Shown: positions 9,815 through 21,866, numbered from the stretch's first letter. The stretch: DNA of 64,000 bases from Miscanthus floridulus (GCF_019320115.1 NC_089588.1:117760904-117824903), one strand, 5' to 3'. Numbers and translations are program-made. Notes: generated by a model from the letters alone, not told the origin.

Positions 9815-10495
9815 TCAGCTGAGTTGTCCCGGTCCCGGGTACAGAGCGCAGTGGCTTCGTATTTGCTTACAGTCGATCTCTATCTCGGGAATTTGCTGGA
9901 TCTTACGCCAATTTTCGTGTCCCTCTTCTTTGCACGTCGTACTGAGCACGCCGCAGTATTTGATAATAATCTTCTTAAGAGACTGGACGGGCAGCTTCGG
10001 TAGAAGGTCCATATTATGGCAGCCCCAAATTTCCAACGACTGCAGCGACAGGAGTCCCTCCATATTTTCTGGCAACCTGGCCCGGTCACAAAAGTGAATG
10101 CGAAGCTCACGCAGGCCAATGAAGATCTCACTATCTTCAGGAATTAATGCCAGCTGGCTGAAATCACAGAGTTCAAGTATGTCCAGTTGCTTTGGGGCGT
10201 CCATATGGTGGCGACTCAACATCCACCTTGGATACCTTGGACCGTTGTAGAAAAAGATAATGAGCTCTTTTAGATCCTTTGGAGGGCTAAGGCCCTCAAG
10301 TACATCTACTTCCATGTCTGGACCAACCCTGTTGCCCCAGCCAAAATTCAGTTCCAGTTTTCTAAGTCGCTCTTTGTGGGTGAGGTGGGCTTCAGCAGCT
10401 TCCGCTTCGCTTCCGACAATCTCAAGCCCCCATATAATTAGAGAGCCTCGAAGTTTGTTAAGATGCTTCAGCTGCTTCAACTCATACCCTTGTTC
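9815..10495 (-). pseudogene. 3' end of an NBS-LRR (NLR) disease-resistance-type gene, truncated
   Basis: The minus-strand frame runs unbroken for about 227 residues from the CACTA terminus to a TGA at its left end. It begins with the NLR linker pattern GYELKQLKHLNKLRGSL, then AHLTHKERLRKLELNFGWG. Next come leucine-rich repeats with LKELIIFFYNGPRYPRWM, LDILELCDFSQL, LRELRIHFCDRARLPENME and LLSLQSLEIWGCHNMDLLP. The end is CALYPGPGQLS. In NLR proteins the LRR domain recognises effectors and holds the NB-ARC switch off. The coiled-coil and NB-ARC parts are absent from the whole window. The reading frame is cut at 10495/10496, where a CACTA element starts, so this is a fragment left by that insertion. 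Confidence 0.85.
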
Positions 10496-11130
10496 CACTA
10501 CCGAAAATAGTCGCTTTGCCGTGTGTCACAGGCACTCGGCAAAGCCAAAAAAACACTCGGCAAAGGATTTGAAGAGTATAACACTCAACAAATAGCACAC
10601 GGCATCTATAGTGCCAGCAAATGGCTCTTTGCCGAGAGCTGAAACCGACACTCGGTGAAAAAAAGTAACGTGACGGAACGGAGACGGCCACGGCGCGTTT
10701 GCCGAGTGTCAAATCTCAGGCACTCAGCAAGCATTCCTAATTTGCCGAGTGTTAAATTCTAGGCACTCGGCAAACTTTGCTTCTTTGCCGTGTGTCACAG
10801 TCCTGGCACTCGGCAAACAATTCAGCCTTTGCCGTATGTCACATTCCAGGCACTTGGCAAAGCTTCCACCTTTGCCGTGTGTCACATTCCAGGCACTCGG
10901 CAAACCTTCGTCCTTTGCCGAGTGTAGAATACCAGGCACTCGGCAAACACGTCCCAGAATGCATAGAATTTTGGCTTCTTTGCCGAGTGTTATAGCGCAG
11001 ACACTCGGCAAAGAAGCCATTTTAGTCCCAGAATGCACATAATTTTGCCACGTGTACACTTTGCCGAGTGTTTTAACCCTGGCACTCGACAAAAGGCCTC
11101 TTTGCCGAGTGTTACACTCGGCAAAGTGCC
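10496..11130. repeat. Subterminal repeat array of CACTA A
   Basis: About ten copies of TTTGCCG(A/T)GTGT pair with CACTCGGCAAA at short distance, forming many small hairpins. In En/Spm such subterminal motifs bind the element's TnpA protein; that function is inferred for this element. Confidence 0.88.
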
Positions 11131-11352
11131 ACAAATAATCAGTTTATTAGGTTCGATCACAGCCACGTACCACATTCAAATAAACATCACATCCATCACA
11201 AATAGTTCACAATAGGCATCACAGACAGTTCATATAGATATATCGACAACACATAAATGCAAATAAACTTTAGAATCACAAGTAGGTTCATTCACAACCA
11301 CAAGTAGTCACAGGTAATCCACAAATGCAAATACAAATAAAATCACAAGTAA

Positions 11353-13669
11353 TCACTTAGGCCACAAGTTCCACTGCGACAGGTCTGGGTCATGAGGCTC
11401 ATTCGATGCCGCCGATTGATGCTGCACAAAGGAGAAGAGATTGTATGAGTGAGACAAGATTAAACAACACGTATGGTCTCTCTGCTGCCTAACTAGTATA
11501 ACCCTTGCAACTATCAACAATATCTTCTCAGTTGCATTGTACTCTAGTATGATTGCTTAAGTACTAGTTGGTAACAAACATATAGCATTAGTCACTAAGT
11601 TTTTAGTGTCTTGGCATTTTTGTAAGATTGATTCTGCATAAACTATATTATAAGGTTGTAAAGCGACTCATAATGCAAGAAACAGTATTTGGAGCAGGTT
11701 GAGGAGGAGGGACTGGAAATGGTGGTGGAGGTTGACCGATTATAGCATAAACACCCCTCATATATTCAAACATCTATAGCTCCATCCTTTGTCGCTCTGC
11801 CTCCATCCTCAGCCGCTCTGCCTCCATCCTCTACCGCTCTGCCTCCATCTTCGCCTCTAGCTCCTCCAGGCGTCTCGTTTCTTGTTCTAGCTGAGCCTAC
11901 AATATTTCATCACAATGTTACAATGCAATGCAAAAGTATGTAAAAATCAATGAACGATGAATAAAACAAAAATAACCTGGAGTGTGTTCATCTGGAACCA
12001 TGTAAAGTCCGGCCATGGGCGTATCGCCGGACTGGACCCCGTGCTCCGTGCTCGAATCTGGAAGAGAGTGGGAGTACTAGCTGTGTTGATGGTGCCGTCG
12101 CCAATCCAGAACCGACCATGCTTCTTGCCTCCTCCCGCCCATATGACCACTTCTCCATCAAGGTCATGGGCGCTCGGATCATACTCTGGGCCATAGACCT
12201 GCTTTGCCATCGATGTGTATCCATCGAGACGGCTATGGATGGACTCGTTGCTATACGCCGAGGGCGGGTCCTCAGGGTTGTAGGCGACGTCGGACGTCAC
12301 CTTCCCCTTGTGGGCCAAAGCATATGCCACGAACTGGGAGCAAGGCTCGCCACCATGTGACGCCGACTGCAAAAAAAGTAATATGATTAGAAATTATGTA
12401 GAGTTGAGCGTTAGAATAAAGAAATGAATTCGCGTACCCATCTAGCCACGTATTTTGAGAGGTTGAGGTTGCCTTGATGTTGTGGTGCACCAGGCATCAG
12501 CAAATGTAGCTCCCGACAAGCGTTGTGATTCTCCTCCAACGCGGGGTCGCACCACCTATCCACCATCCGGCCCCAGCACTGCAGATCATAGGCGCACCAC
12601 CACGGAGGCACCTACGTCATCAAGTATATGACATATAAGAAGATGTCTTTAAGTGTAATTAATCTCAGAAAAAATAAGTATTAATGTTCTATATTTACCT
12701 TCAGGTATTGTTCCGAGGTTAGGCTTATGGTTCTTGCCGCCCTTTTAGGGATCCTCTCTCTAAGAAATTCCACGTGGTATTGGATCACAGCCTGGATGCG
12801 CGCCTCGTAGTGCATGTCCTTGACGAGTTTCTTGGCGGCTTTGTCAGCCACAGCATACGCCTTAGCCTCATATCCCTCCTCGCATCTAAAGAAATCCTGC
12901 ATATAGACATGATGTGTCCAGTCATTATTTCAAGAATGTCCAATGAATATAGTGTATTGAGCAATGTAGTGCGAGAAAGACTTACCCAAAGCTCGACCTT
13001 GACACACTGCGCCCTATTGGCGAAACACCTGCCATCCCGATCAGTGGTGTCGGGGACGGCGGCATAGTGGGCCCATGTGTAGGCCGGCTCGACAGTTCTG
13101 CCAAACTGCACCAGGCCAAGGAACTTTTCATTGATCAAATGACCAAGGATGCCATTCACATGGCATGCGTGATCACCCCCACCGTCCATCCTCCAACCCC
13201 TACCCAAGTAATTAAGATAAATTATTAGTTTCTATTATAATTTTGAACATATCAAAGGAAAAATTAGTGATAACATATAAAGTTACTTGTCTCTATCGGG
13301 TCGAATCAGCGGGCGTCTCTCAAGAAGTATCAGTCGCCACAGGAGGGTGGAGGGACCTCGCAACCACACATGCGACGAAGTAGAGGAAGAGGTACCCCCT
13401 GTCTCCTCCTCCATCCCTGCCTCCTCCTCCTCCACCCCTTCCTCCTCCTCCACCTATACCTCCTCCTCCTCAGAGAATGAGTGAGCGGAAGGAAACTCAT
13501 ACGACGATGAAGGTACAGGCGACGGTGGCCTCATCTTGCCTCCACCCTTTCCTCGACCCTTGGGTCTACCTCGAGGTCTCTTCTCGGACCCCTTAGCTAC
13601 ATCAGACTCTTTACTCATCGCTGTTGCTTTTGAGTAAAGCGACGTTATCCTCCTCATACCGCCCACCAT
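11353..13669 (-). pseudogene. CACTA A second gene, Transposase_24 (Ptta/En/Spm)-like
   Basis: The gene reads on the minus strand as several exons. From 13669 comes MVGGMRRITSLYSK, then a basic KRPRGRPKGRGKGGGK stretch and an acidic, Ser-rich part. Next are GHLINEKFLGLVQFGRTVEP (about 13130), the DFFRCEEGYEAKAYAVADKA exon (about 12890), the WWCAYDLQCWGRMVDRWCDP exon (about 12600) and the DGEVVIWAGGGKKHGRFWIG exon (about 12130). A coiled-coil tail of repeated RMEAER units (11760-11860) precedes a last short exon ending SQWNLWPK at 11353. By family, such proteins bind the subterminal motifs and act with TNP2. In-frame stops in the coiled-coil tail (for example before RMEAERLRME) and frame changes near 13300-13400 suggest decay, but the exon layout is well kept. 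Confidence 0.8.
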
Positions 13670-13809
13670 TGTTCAATCACTTACAATTAAAAAGAGTAAA
13701 CCAATTAGCACAGATAATACATCAAAATAGATGCAAAATAAACAAAACATACTTAGAAAATAACATGGTATGATAAATAATAAATCAATTAACACGGATC
13801 ATACATGTA

Positions 13810-16800
13810 TTAGAAATAATCATCATCATCGGGATTAGCTGGATAATTGGTCTCATCATCACTATCACGCATGTCGATATAATCATCCCCGTGCTTCGAA
13901 GGAGGAATGTCGTCATCATCGTCGTTGCTTAGATGTAATCACTGAAGTAATTCTAAGTCCTTCACATTCTGAACCTCGTCTCCGGCGTCCTTGTCAGCAC
14001 CACTTTCATTGTCGACTTCCATACCCTGAGCTTCGGTTAAGTCTATCTCAAAACTCCCTTTGAGCCCATCTTCTTGAAAGAACTCTCCGTCATATGTGTT
14101 GGGGTCTATGTTGTAATCTTGATTGTTTGGGACAGGTAGTTTACCATGTGGCGATACCTTGTACACAACATCCCAACCCTTAAGACGGTCTATAGTTTGG
14201 TATGGGTATGAGAGATAATAAACTTGTGTTGCCTGTTGAGCCACAATAAAGACATCGTGTCCTGGTAAGACGGTTGATTGTCGAATTTCGACTAGTCCAA
14301 GATTAGGGGTCCGCCTCACTACTTCAGGATCAAACCAATGACATTTGAATATAACATGAGTTCGTATATTTCTTCAATTCTTCCGTAATACTCAACCCCA
14401 TCTAAGCCTTGCGTAAAAACTCTGGTATTTGTGGTTCTTTAATAGGGCCGACTCTGCTCGTGGCTTGTTGTGTGAAAGCGATATCCATTCACGTCATAAC
14501 CGGTAAATGACCTGACCCTATAGGCACAACCATCGGCAACTTGTCTGAACTTGGCACTCATAGATGCATCGGTTTGTCCCTACAAGTTCAAGCAGGGTAG
14601 TTCATTATATTAGTCGCATGTACGAGCAACTTGTAATGTCAAACTAAGTATGAGCCAAAATGCACAGTACATTCTGTTTGAACTAAGAAATGAAATCAGG
14701 CATTCCATTTCCCGCACCCTCTCTAAGAAGGGTTGAAGTTTCCTGTAGGGTAGGTTCTCTTGATTCACGCCAGAATCGTTCATGAAATTGCCTGTACCAA
14801 CGAGAAACAAGGGAGTTGGACACAGAATTGTGACTACTTGAGAAAAAGTTTGTTGAGAACTTACAACATGTACGGCTCCACTTTGGATAGGTTGGTCAAC
14901 ACATATAGCATAATAGTGCGCCACTCTTCATGTTTCAAGGTCTTGTTAGTCGCACCACTTGCACTTCCTAGTTGCCCTTGGAAAATGCTAAGGTTCGAAT
15001 CATTTTCGCCAGCATTGTAATGAGGGGGTGGATTATGCACACTAGGAAGGTTGTTAGCATAGTATTTTGTTGTGAAGTTTGACACCTCCTCTAGAATGTA
15101 TGTCTCTGCTATGGATGCTTTAATTTTGCATTTATTTTTACATTTAGTTCAAAGAACCTTTTGAAATCTCTCAATTGAATAGCACCAATGGCCCAGCACA
15201 GGCCCCCCATACGTGCCTCATTTGGGAGGTGCAAAATCAAATGATGCATCGTATTGAAAAAGCCAGGTGGAAAGATCTTCTCCAACTTGCAGAGCAACAT
15301 AGGCGCCATTCCTTCCTTGTCTGCAACCATGGTACGAGATAACTCCTTAGCACAAAGCTGGCAAAAGAAATTGCTCAACTCCGCCAGCACTATCCAGACA
15401 TGCTGAGGGACATATCCTCAAACCATCACCGGCAGTAGCCACTCAAGCCATATGTGGTAGTCATGACTCTTGAGCTTGTTGATTCGCAAAGTAGCTAAGT
15501 TCACTCCCCTCTTCAGATTCGCTACATACCCATCAGGGAACATTAACTTTGGGAACCATTCTAGTACTTCCCTCCTTTGGACCCTCGTCAGAATGAAATC
15601 GGCCTTAGGTTTTCTCCATGACTTCCCACCTCCGAGAGGCGCCATGTCTAGCTTTGGTCTATTGCATAACCTCGCCTGATCCACTCTAGCCTTAACATTA
15701 TCCTTTGTCTTATTAGGAATGTCCATGATTGTACCAAAAATTTCCTCGGCGATATTCTTTTTCAGTGTGCATTACATCAATGTTATGTGCAAGCAGACGG
15801 TCATCAAAACAGGGGAGGTTCCACAAGCATGACTTGTGAGTCCATGCATGTTCCTCACCATATCCCAGAAAATGATCTCCTTGGCCATTATCCTCAAGAG
15901 CATCTAACTGAGCATGAACCACGGCACCAATCATCATCTGGGGTGCAGGGCCTTCAGCTACTATATCTTTTGTAAAGTTCTTGATGTCTCGTCTGAATGG
16001 ATGGTCAAGAGGGAGGATTTGTCGATGTTTGTCGAACGAAGAATACTTGCCACCCTTCGTCAACTAAATGAACATCAGAGATGCCTTGCATACTAGGCAT
16101 GAGAACTTCCCGTGAACACACCAGTCGCAGAATATCCCATACGCCAGAAAGTCATATAGGGAGTACTGGTACCAAACATACATTTTAAAGTTTGTCTTTG
16201 TAGCTCGGTCGTATGTCCATACCCCTTCCTCCCAAGCACAGACCAAATCATCAATCAGAGGCTCCATGTACATACTCATATTATTCACTGGGTGTTCAGG
16301 AATTATCAACAACAAGAATATGTTCTATCATTGAAAGAGGACGCCAGGGGGGAGATTGAGAGGGATAATGAACATGGGCCAACAAGTGTATGAGGAAGCC
16401 ACCATTCCATAAGGATTGAACCCATCTGTTGCCAACGCAACACGTACATTATGAGCCTCTAGAGCTTTCTCATGATGAATCATATCAAACCTTGTCCAAG
16501 CTTCACCATCAGATGGATGCACCAGCTTCTAAGGATTGTATTGACATCCGTATTTGTGCCATGTCATCTATTTTGTGGATTCCTCAGTCATATAAAGTCG
16601 TTGGATCCTCGGTATGAATAGAAGGTACCGTAGGATCTTCATGGGGATGGCGAGCTGTCTCTTCAGACCATCACTAGAGTAACCTAGATGATTTACACTT
16701 CACATAGTACTTTGCTTCTGCATGTTCTTTCCTAAATAAGATGCATCCCTTCGGACAAGCATGTATCTACTAATATGGCATCTTAAGTGCACGAAGGAGT

Positions 16801-17389
16801 TTTTGTGCCTCATACATGCTCTTTGGCAGGATGTGACCATCCGGGAGCAGACTACTGACAACTGTCAGCATAACATCGAAGGCTTCTCAACTCAAGGTAA
16901 ATTGGGACTTTATGACCATTAGGCGTGCAATGGCATCTAGTTGAGAAACCTTGGCATGCCCATGAAGGGGTTGTTGTGCCACAGACAACATATTGTAATA
17001 CGCCTTTGTGGTTGGCTCTGGCTCCTCCCCCTATGTCCTTCATCGAAGTGTGCTTCATGATAGTCATTTAACATGTCTCCTACCCCGGCATCAGCATCAT
17101 AATCCTTGATGCGTTCTCTCACGAACTCATCTCTCACACGATCGCATTCACCATGGTAGATCCACCGAGTATAGTCCACCATAAATCCATTCTTGCAAAG
17201 ATATTTACCCATGACCACCTTTGTTTGTCGACGCGTGTTTGCACAAATGCTGCAGGGACACCAAGTGCCACGCGCTCCTTTAACGCTTGCAAATGCTAGT
17301 TCCAAGAAAGCATCAGTCTTCTCAATCCATTCATCGGTCAACGAACCCTGACTAGAGCGGCCCATGTACATCCACTCACAGTAATCCAT
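13810..17389 (-). pseudogene. CACTA A TNP2-like transposase, degraded
   Basis: It starts MDYCEWMYMGRSS at 17389, the Transpos_assoc domain, with CPCSICAN and GFMVDYTRWIYHGE. The TNP2 core follows through VRVALATDGFNPYG, SMYMEPLIDDLVCAWEEGV and CDWCVHGKFSCLVCK. Then come ILPLDHPFRRDIKNF, HNIDVMHTEK and the DUF4218-like GFFNTMHHLILHLPNEARMG. The C-terminal part is WDVVYKVSPHGKLP with an acidic end DDDDYF before TAA at 13812-13810. This enzyme would cut and join element ends. Many stops and frameshifts break the frame (for example near 16650, 16320, 16060, 15730, 15420, 15080), so it is inactive. Confidence 0.85.
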
Positions 17390-17481
17390 CCTCTAACATA
17401 TCACCAAGTTATATAAAAATCAATTACATCTACAGGTTCCTATACTGTCTAATAGGTGAAGATAGTCCTAATCCCACCAGA

Positions 17482-17672
17482 GGATGTATAGATGGGGTTA
17501 GTTTCCATGCTCTACTCCTATCTGAGACATAATTTTGGCAGCACCTCCCCGCTGTTCTCCAAATACACATCCTGGCAGGGAGATTGTGTATCTGGAGAAC
17601 AATAAGGAGATGCTGCTGAAACTCTGTCTCGGATCCGAGTAGAGCATGGAAACTAACTCCATCTACACATCC
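17482..17672. repeat. Large imperfect hairpin, ~90-bp arms
   Basis: The left arm 17482-17572 (GGATGTATAGATGGGGTTAG...) pairs with the right arm 17583-17672 (...CTAACTCCATCTACACATCC) around a loop of about 10 bases. Inside, AGTTTCCATGCTCTACTC pairs with GAGTAGAGCATGGAAACT exactly. It lies just upstream of the TNP2 start of CACTA A and could affect or silence its transcript through small RNAs (inference). It may equally be an inserted foldback element. Confidence 0.85.
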
Positions 17673-18899
17673 ACCGGCTGTCCAAAAAACATAGATAATT
17701 TGAAATAGATACAGTTATAGATATGCAAATATCTGCATATTTCCAACCATATCTCTTTCGAACGGGAGACGCCTAGCTAGGTTACGTGATATACGAACAT
17801 GATATGGAAAGAGGGGTGTAGGATACCTCACCTTGCTGTCCTGCAAAGTGATGAGTTGAGGACGGTGGGGAATAATCCTTGCAATAGCCTCTCCTACAAT
17901 AAATGAATATAATAGTGTCAATTGTAAATTTTGGCAGCACCTCCCCAGCACGGTGTATAGCCTGAGTGTTGTGGTTGCCTTTCAAATTTTGACATTGGCA
18001 AAATCCTATCCACTGAATTCCATAAATACAACACAAAATTCACACCTGAACTTATCCAAGCACAATACATAGGTCAAATTTGACAACTCAAAAGCCAACA
18101 AAATGGAAACCATACCACGTTATACAAGAGATTTCATTAAACCTCGAATCACAAACTAAACATGCAAAAGGCAGCAACTACATTCAGACAGGATTTTAGA
18201 AGCACATTTCATTTCCACTGATAGGACATACCACCATTACAGCCGCCTCAGTGCACTACGAACACCACCACAGTGATACTAGTAACATGCCACCACAACG
18301 AAGACTCAATGATAATAAGAACAAGTAAAAAAAGATGCAAATAAAAAGGACCAACCAACTAACGAAGAAGATCCAAATGCATTTGTTGACAAAGCAATCA
18401 AAGTAAGCCAAGGCTTCTAACAAAAAAAATATAGGTACACATTTTACTAGATACCATATTTACTGCAACAATTCCCATATGCAACGTACATCCTAAAAAG
18501 TCATCATACCAATCTCAAATCTCAGATGTTAACGAACATCTAGCATCAAGTGCAAACCAGCAAGGTGAAATACTAAGATCTAGTAAATAACCAAGACAGA
18601 TACACATTATTGATCATCATCATGATAAAACTTATTAGGAATACCAAATCTTGGTGATCCCAAGAATCAGGAAAAGTAAGACAACAAATTAGAATCCAAC
18701 ATGCGCAAGAAACCCACCAATCAACTTCATAAGTACTATAGTATGGAAATTAAGGTCTACTATGCTGACACATTCACAGTTATCATCCTTGAAGCCCACC
18801 AATCAACTTCATAAGTACTATAATTATCTCAAGTCTTTTACAAAGCATCATCAGAACTTCAGTCACCAAGAAAATTGCTTCTGTGATTTTGTCTCTAGA
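17673..18899. other. Spacer upstream of the CACTA A transposase
   Basis: This is AT-rich, non-coding sequence inside CACTA A. TTTGGCAGCACCTCCCC recurs near 17933, echoing the hairpin arm. CCACCAATCAACTTCATAAG occurs near 18715 and again near 18798 (about 84 bases apart), a small tandem duplication. No gene is seen. Confidence 0.5.
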
Positions 18900-19099
18900 A
18901 GTGAGATTCGGTACCAAGAAGCAAGGGGCGGACGTTGTCGGGGTCGGTCGACGAGAGGGCGGACGGTAGCAGGGCAGCTCGGCGAGGGGCAGCATGCCTC
19001 ACAGGTGGCGTTGAGACGCCGGAAGAGCTCAGCTCAGCTCCGTGAGGCAGGGCCGGTACAGAGGTGCGCGTGCCGGTGTTCATGGTGACGACGAGGTGC

Positions 19100-19550
19100 C
19101 TCCGAGTGTGGGAGGCCAAGCACCTAGGGCTGGTGTGGGCAGGCGCGAGCGTGGGGCAGGCGACGTGGTGTGGGCCAGTGTGGGCGGCCGACGGGCCGGC
19201 CGACGGTGTGGGCAGGCGCCTGGGGCGGCGAAACGGCGCCGAGGGCTGGTGTGGGCGGGCGCGGGTGCGGGGCCGGCGGCGTGGTGTGGGCGGGTACCTA
19301 GGGCGGTGGTGGGGCCGGCCGGTGGTGTGGGTGGGCGCGGGTGTGGGGCCGGCGGCGTGGTGTGGGCGGGTGCCTAGGGCGGTGGTGGGGCCGGCCGGTG
19401 GTGTGGGCGGGCGCCTGGGGCAGCGAAACGGCGCGGGGGCTAGTGTGGGCGGGTGCGGGCGCGGGGCCGGCGGCGTGGTCTATGTGGGTGTGGGCGGGCG
19501 GCGCCAGGGACTAGTGTGGGTGGGCAGTGGGGCAGCGGGGCGCCATTGAC
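19100..19550. repeat. GC-rich minisatellite, ~76-bp period
   Basis: Units with GCGGGTG(C/T)GGGGCCGGCGGC followed by GTGGTGTGGGCGGG start at 19261 and 19337, with further partial, rearranged copies before and after. The open frames across it are products of extreme GC bias and repetition, not genes. Confidence 0.75.
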
Positions 19551-19599
19551 TGTTTGAGTGTGTGCATGTGTGTGCGGCCGGGTGCGGGATTGGGTGGTT

Positions 19600-19950
19600 A
19601 CGAGTGAGGTTTGCCGAGTGCCCACGATCTAGTACTCGGGAAACCCCTGTTTTGTTTTTTTTTTCATTTTTCAATACATAAAATAATGCGTGTGTGGGGC
19701 CCATAAAGATGTTTGTCGAGTGTCCCAGATTTAACACTCGACAAACCAATCTTTGCCGAGTGCCAGATTAGGGGCACTCGGCAAAACAAGTTTTTTTTTC
19801 ATTTCCCTCCATATCCTCCTTTTCCTAAACCCTAAAATACTATGCGTAGGGCTAGGTGAGGGGAGTTTGCCGAGTGTCCTAGATATGACACTCGTCAAAC
19901 CCCATCTTTGCCGAGTGCCAAACCAGGTGCACTCGGCAAACCCACTTTTT
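19600..19950. repeat. Second cluster of TTTGCCGAGTG motifs
   Basis: At least six TTTGCCGAGTG / CACTCGGCAAA-type motifs lie here with T-rich spacers, opposite the 10496 end of CACTA A. It is probably the 5' subterminal region of the same element, but no terminal CACTA/TAGTG is visible next to it. Confidence 0.7.
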
Positions 19951-20611
19951 TCATTTTTCTTCGTTTCCTTCTTTTTTCATTTGATTTTTCTATCAATATT
20001 ATTCCATTATAATATACCAAATCTTAACACGGAGTACCACATGGTGTATGTAGAGAGTAGAAAAAATTTCAAGGGCAGAAGTGAAAAAAAGACTTATTAT
20101 TTCATGCAGTTTGTCGCTCAAATTCAATGTATATCAATTAAAATTCAATAATTGCACTTCACAAATTAAAATTATCAAACGGATCCAAAAAATTACCAAA
20201 ATTACACACGAATCAATCTATGTTCTCTACTACCTACACAAAAAGTTCTGAAGTCAACCCCCAATTCAACTGTCACTTTGACTCCAAATCTTACCGAATT
20301 CTTCTCAACGCTACGATTCTTCTTCTGAGATACCTCGGTTTGTAAACATCGTACGTGACAGATTGTCCGAAACATTCTCAATTTTTTACCAAGGCGTCCA
20401 CGTATGATATCACGAAATCTTGACAAATCTCATGATTTTCAGACTTCGTTTGCATTTTTTTGAATTTAAAAACCATTCGGCCACACGTTCGTGGTCGTGT
20501 TTCCTAAACAAGATGTTCGAAATTTCTTTTCATTTCCCTGGTAAGGCCTCACACCAGACTCAATAACATGAATATCATTTTTCTACTCATTTTATTCTAT
20601 TATTTGAATCA
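19951..20611. other. Spacer, no gene seen
   Basis: AT-rich non-coding DNA that may be spacer of CACTA A. Nothing coding is supported. Confidence 0.4.
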
Positions 20612-20619
20612 CTTGCAGT

Positions 20620-21152
20620 CAATGTTTTCCTAAACGGTAAACGGTCTTTATACAGTCGCCCTTCGTTTAGCGTTTAGGCTGTTTACATGGTGTTTAAACG
20701 AAGTTAAACGGTCTAAACGGTTTTGTACTTAAAAAAATACATATAATTATATATGTGCATGTAAAAAATCAAGTATTCTAGCATTTATACATATTTATCC
20801 GAGTAAAAATCAATAATTTTGGTATTATTATATATATTTATGCATGTGAAAAGAACTAAATATAGATATTTATGCATGTAACATATCAAGTGTACACATT
20901 TATAAATATAATAAACTTAAGTATACAAATTTATCCATATAAAACTGAACTAGATTTACGTCGTGTTTGCCTAAATAGCCGTTTAAACAGCTGTAGCCCG
21001 TTTAATACTATTTATCTTCGTTCCGTTTAGACCATTTCCCCCTTTTTTGACTGTTTAAATGGTCATCTGTTTAATTTCCGTTTGCCCCCTAAACAAAACA
21101 GTTTACCACTGTTTACCATTTACTGGCCGTTTAGCCATTTAGGCGAACACTG
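20620..21152. mobile_element. hAT-type non-autonomous element (MITE-like), 533 bp
   Basis: Ends CAATGTTTTCC (left) and GGCGAACACTG (right, complement CAGTGTTCGCC) form imperfect TIRs. They are flanked by 8-bp duplications CTTGCAGT (20612-20619) and CTTGTAGT (21153-21160) with one mismatch. An 8-bp duplication and CAGTG-type ends fit hAT. The interior has many TAAACGG / CCGTTTA motifs in both orientations, concentrated near the ends, as hAT subterminal transposase sites are. There is no coding capacity. Confidence 0.82.
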
Positions 21153-21160
21153 CTTGTAGT

Positions 21161-21470
21161 TCAAATTTGACTTATACCAAAAAAATTCCTTAAAATGCAA
21201 TAAATTAATTAAATATAGCACCACGGAACATAAGAGTGACATGGCCAGATCCTAGTTCTAAAGCCTTGCTGCGACGGTTTCAATTCCTAACTAAGGACAT
21301 ATGGCCACACCGCGGAAAATCCCACGTTGGTTCCGAGTCCCATTCAAAACTCCGACACTCTACGGGCGCGCCGCATTAAATGCCCGGGCCACTTTCAACG
21401 CATGCGGGAGCAGTTGGCGTCGTATTCCGCAAGACCCAGGCGCTTCATTTTCCATAACGTCATATGTACC
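21161..21470. other. Spacer before CACTA B, no gene seen
   Basis: This continues the sequence interrupted by the hAT element (TTCAAATTTGACTTATACC) and becomes GC-richer toward 21400. It may be the far end of CACTA A. No coding region is supported. Confidence 0.4.
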
Positions 21471-21866
21471 CACTACTGGAAACCTCAAATTTGCCGAGTA
21501 TTTTTATATTTGCCGAGTACATTCCCTTGGGCACTCGGCAAATAAATTCTTTGCCGAGTGCTATCCTAAAAACACTCAGCAAAAAAAAAAACACTCGGCA
21601 AAGAGGGGGGTTTGCCGGGTGTCAAACAAAAAACACTCGGCAAATAGGGGGTTTATCGAGTATAAAAAAAACACTCAGCAAAAAGAGAGGTTTGCCGAGT
21701 GTTTAAAAACAACACTCGGCAAAGCGAAAAAATGAAGAAAAAAAACCCACCTGCCCCTCCCCTCCCTCACGCACACACCCACACCCCATCCCCTCCCTCC
21801 TAGCTCGCTCCCTCCCATCCTCTCCCGCATGCGGCCGACGCCTCCCCTCCTCCCGCCGGCGGCCGG

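Larger units (their letters stand above)
10496..19950 (-). mobile_element. CACTA element A (En/Spm superfamily), decayed, minus orientation
   Basis: The left terminus is CACTACCGAAAATAG at 10496, followed to about 11130 by many TTTGCCGAGTG / CACTCGGCAAA motifs, which are typical of one grass CACTA group. On the minus strand the gene order is a TNP2-like transposase (17389-13810), then a Transposase_24-like gene (13669-11353). Another motif cluster at 19600-19940 probably belongs to the 5' side. I found no inverted CACTA end (GTAGTG) that pairs with the left end, and no second copy of the flanking TTC. The right boundary given is therefore only where the motifs stop; related spacer may run on to about 21470. 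Confidence 0.8.

Noticed and set aside
10496..11130. CRISPR-like array because of regularly recurring TTTGCCGAGTG
   Set aside because: Repeats are short, in both orientations and unevenly spaced, next to a CACTA terminus and in a plant genome; they are subterminal transposase sites.
10496..21475. Treating 10496 and 21471 as the two ends of one CACTA element
   Set aside because: Both read CACTA on the plus strand, so they are two left ends, not an inverted pair.
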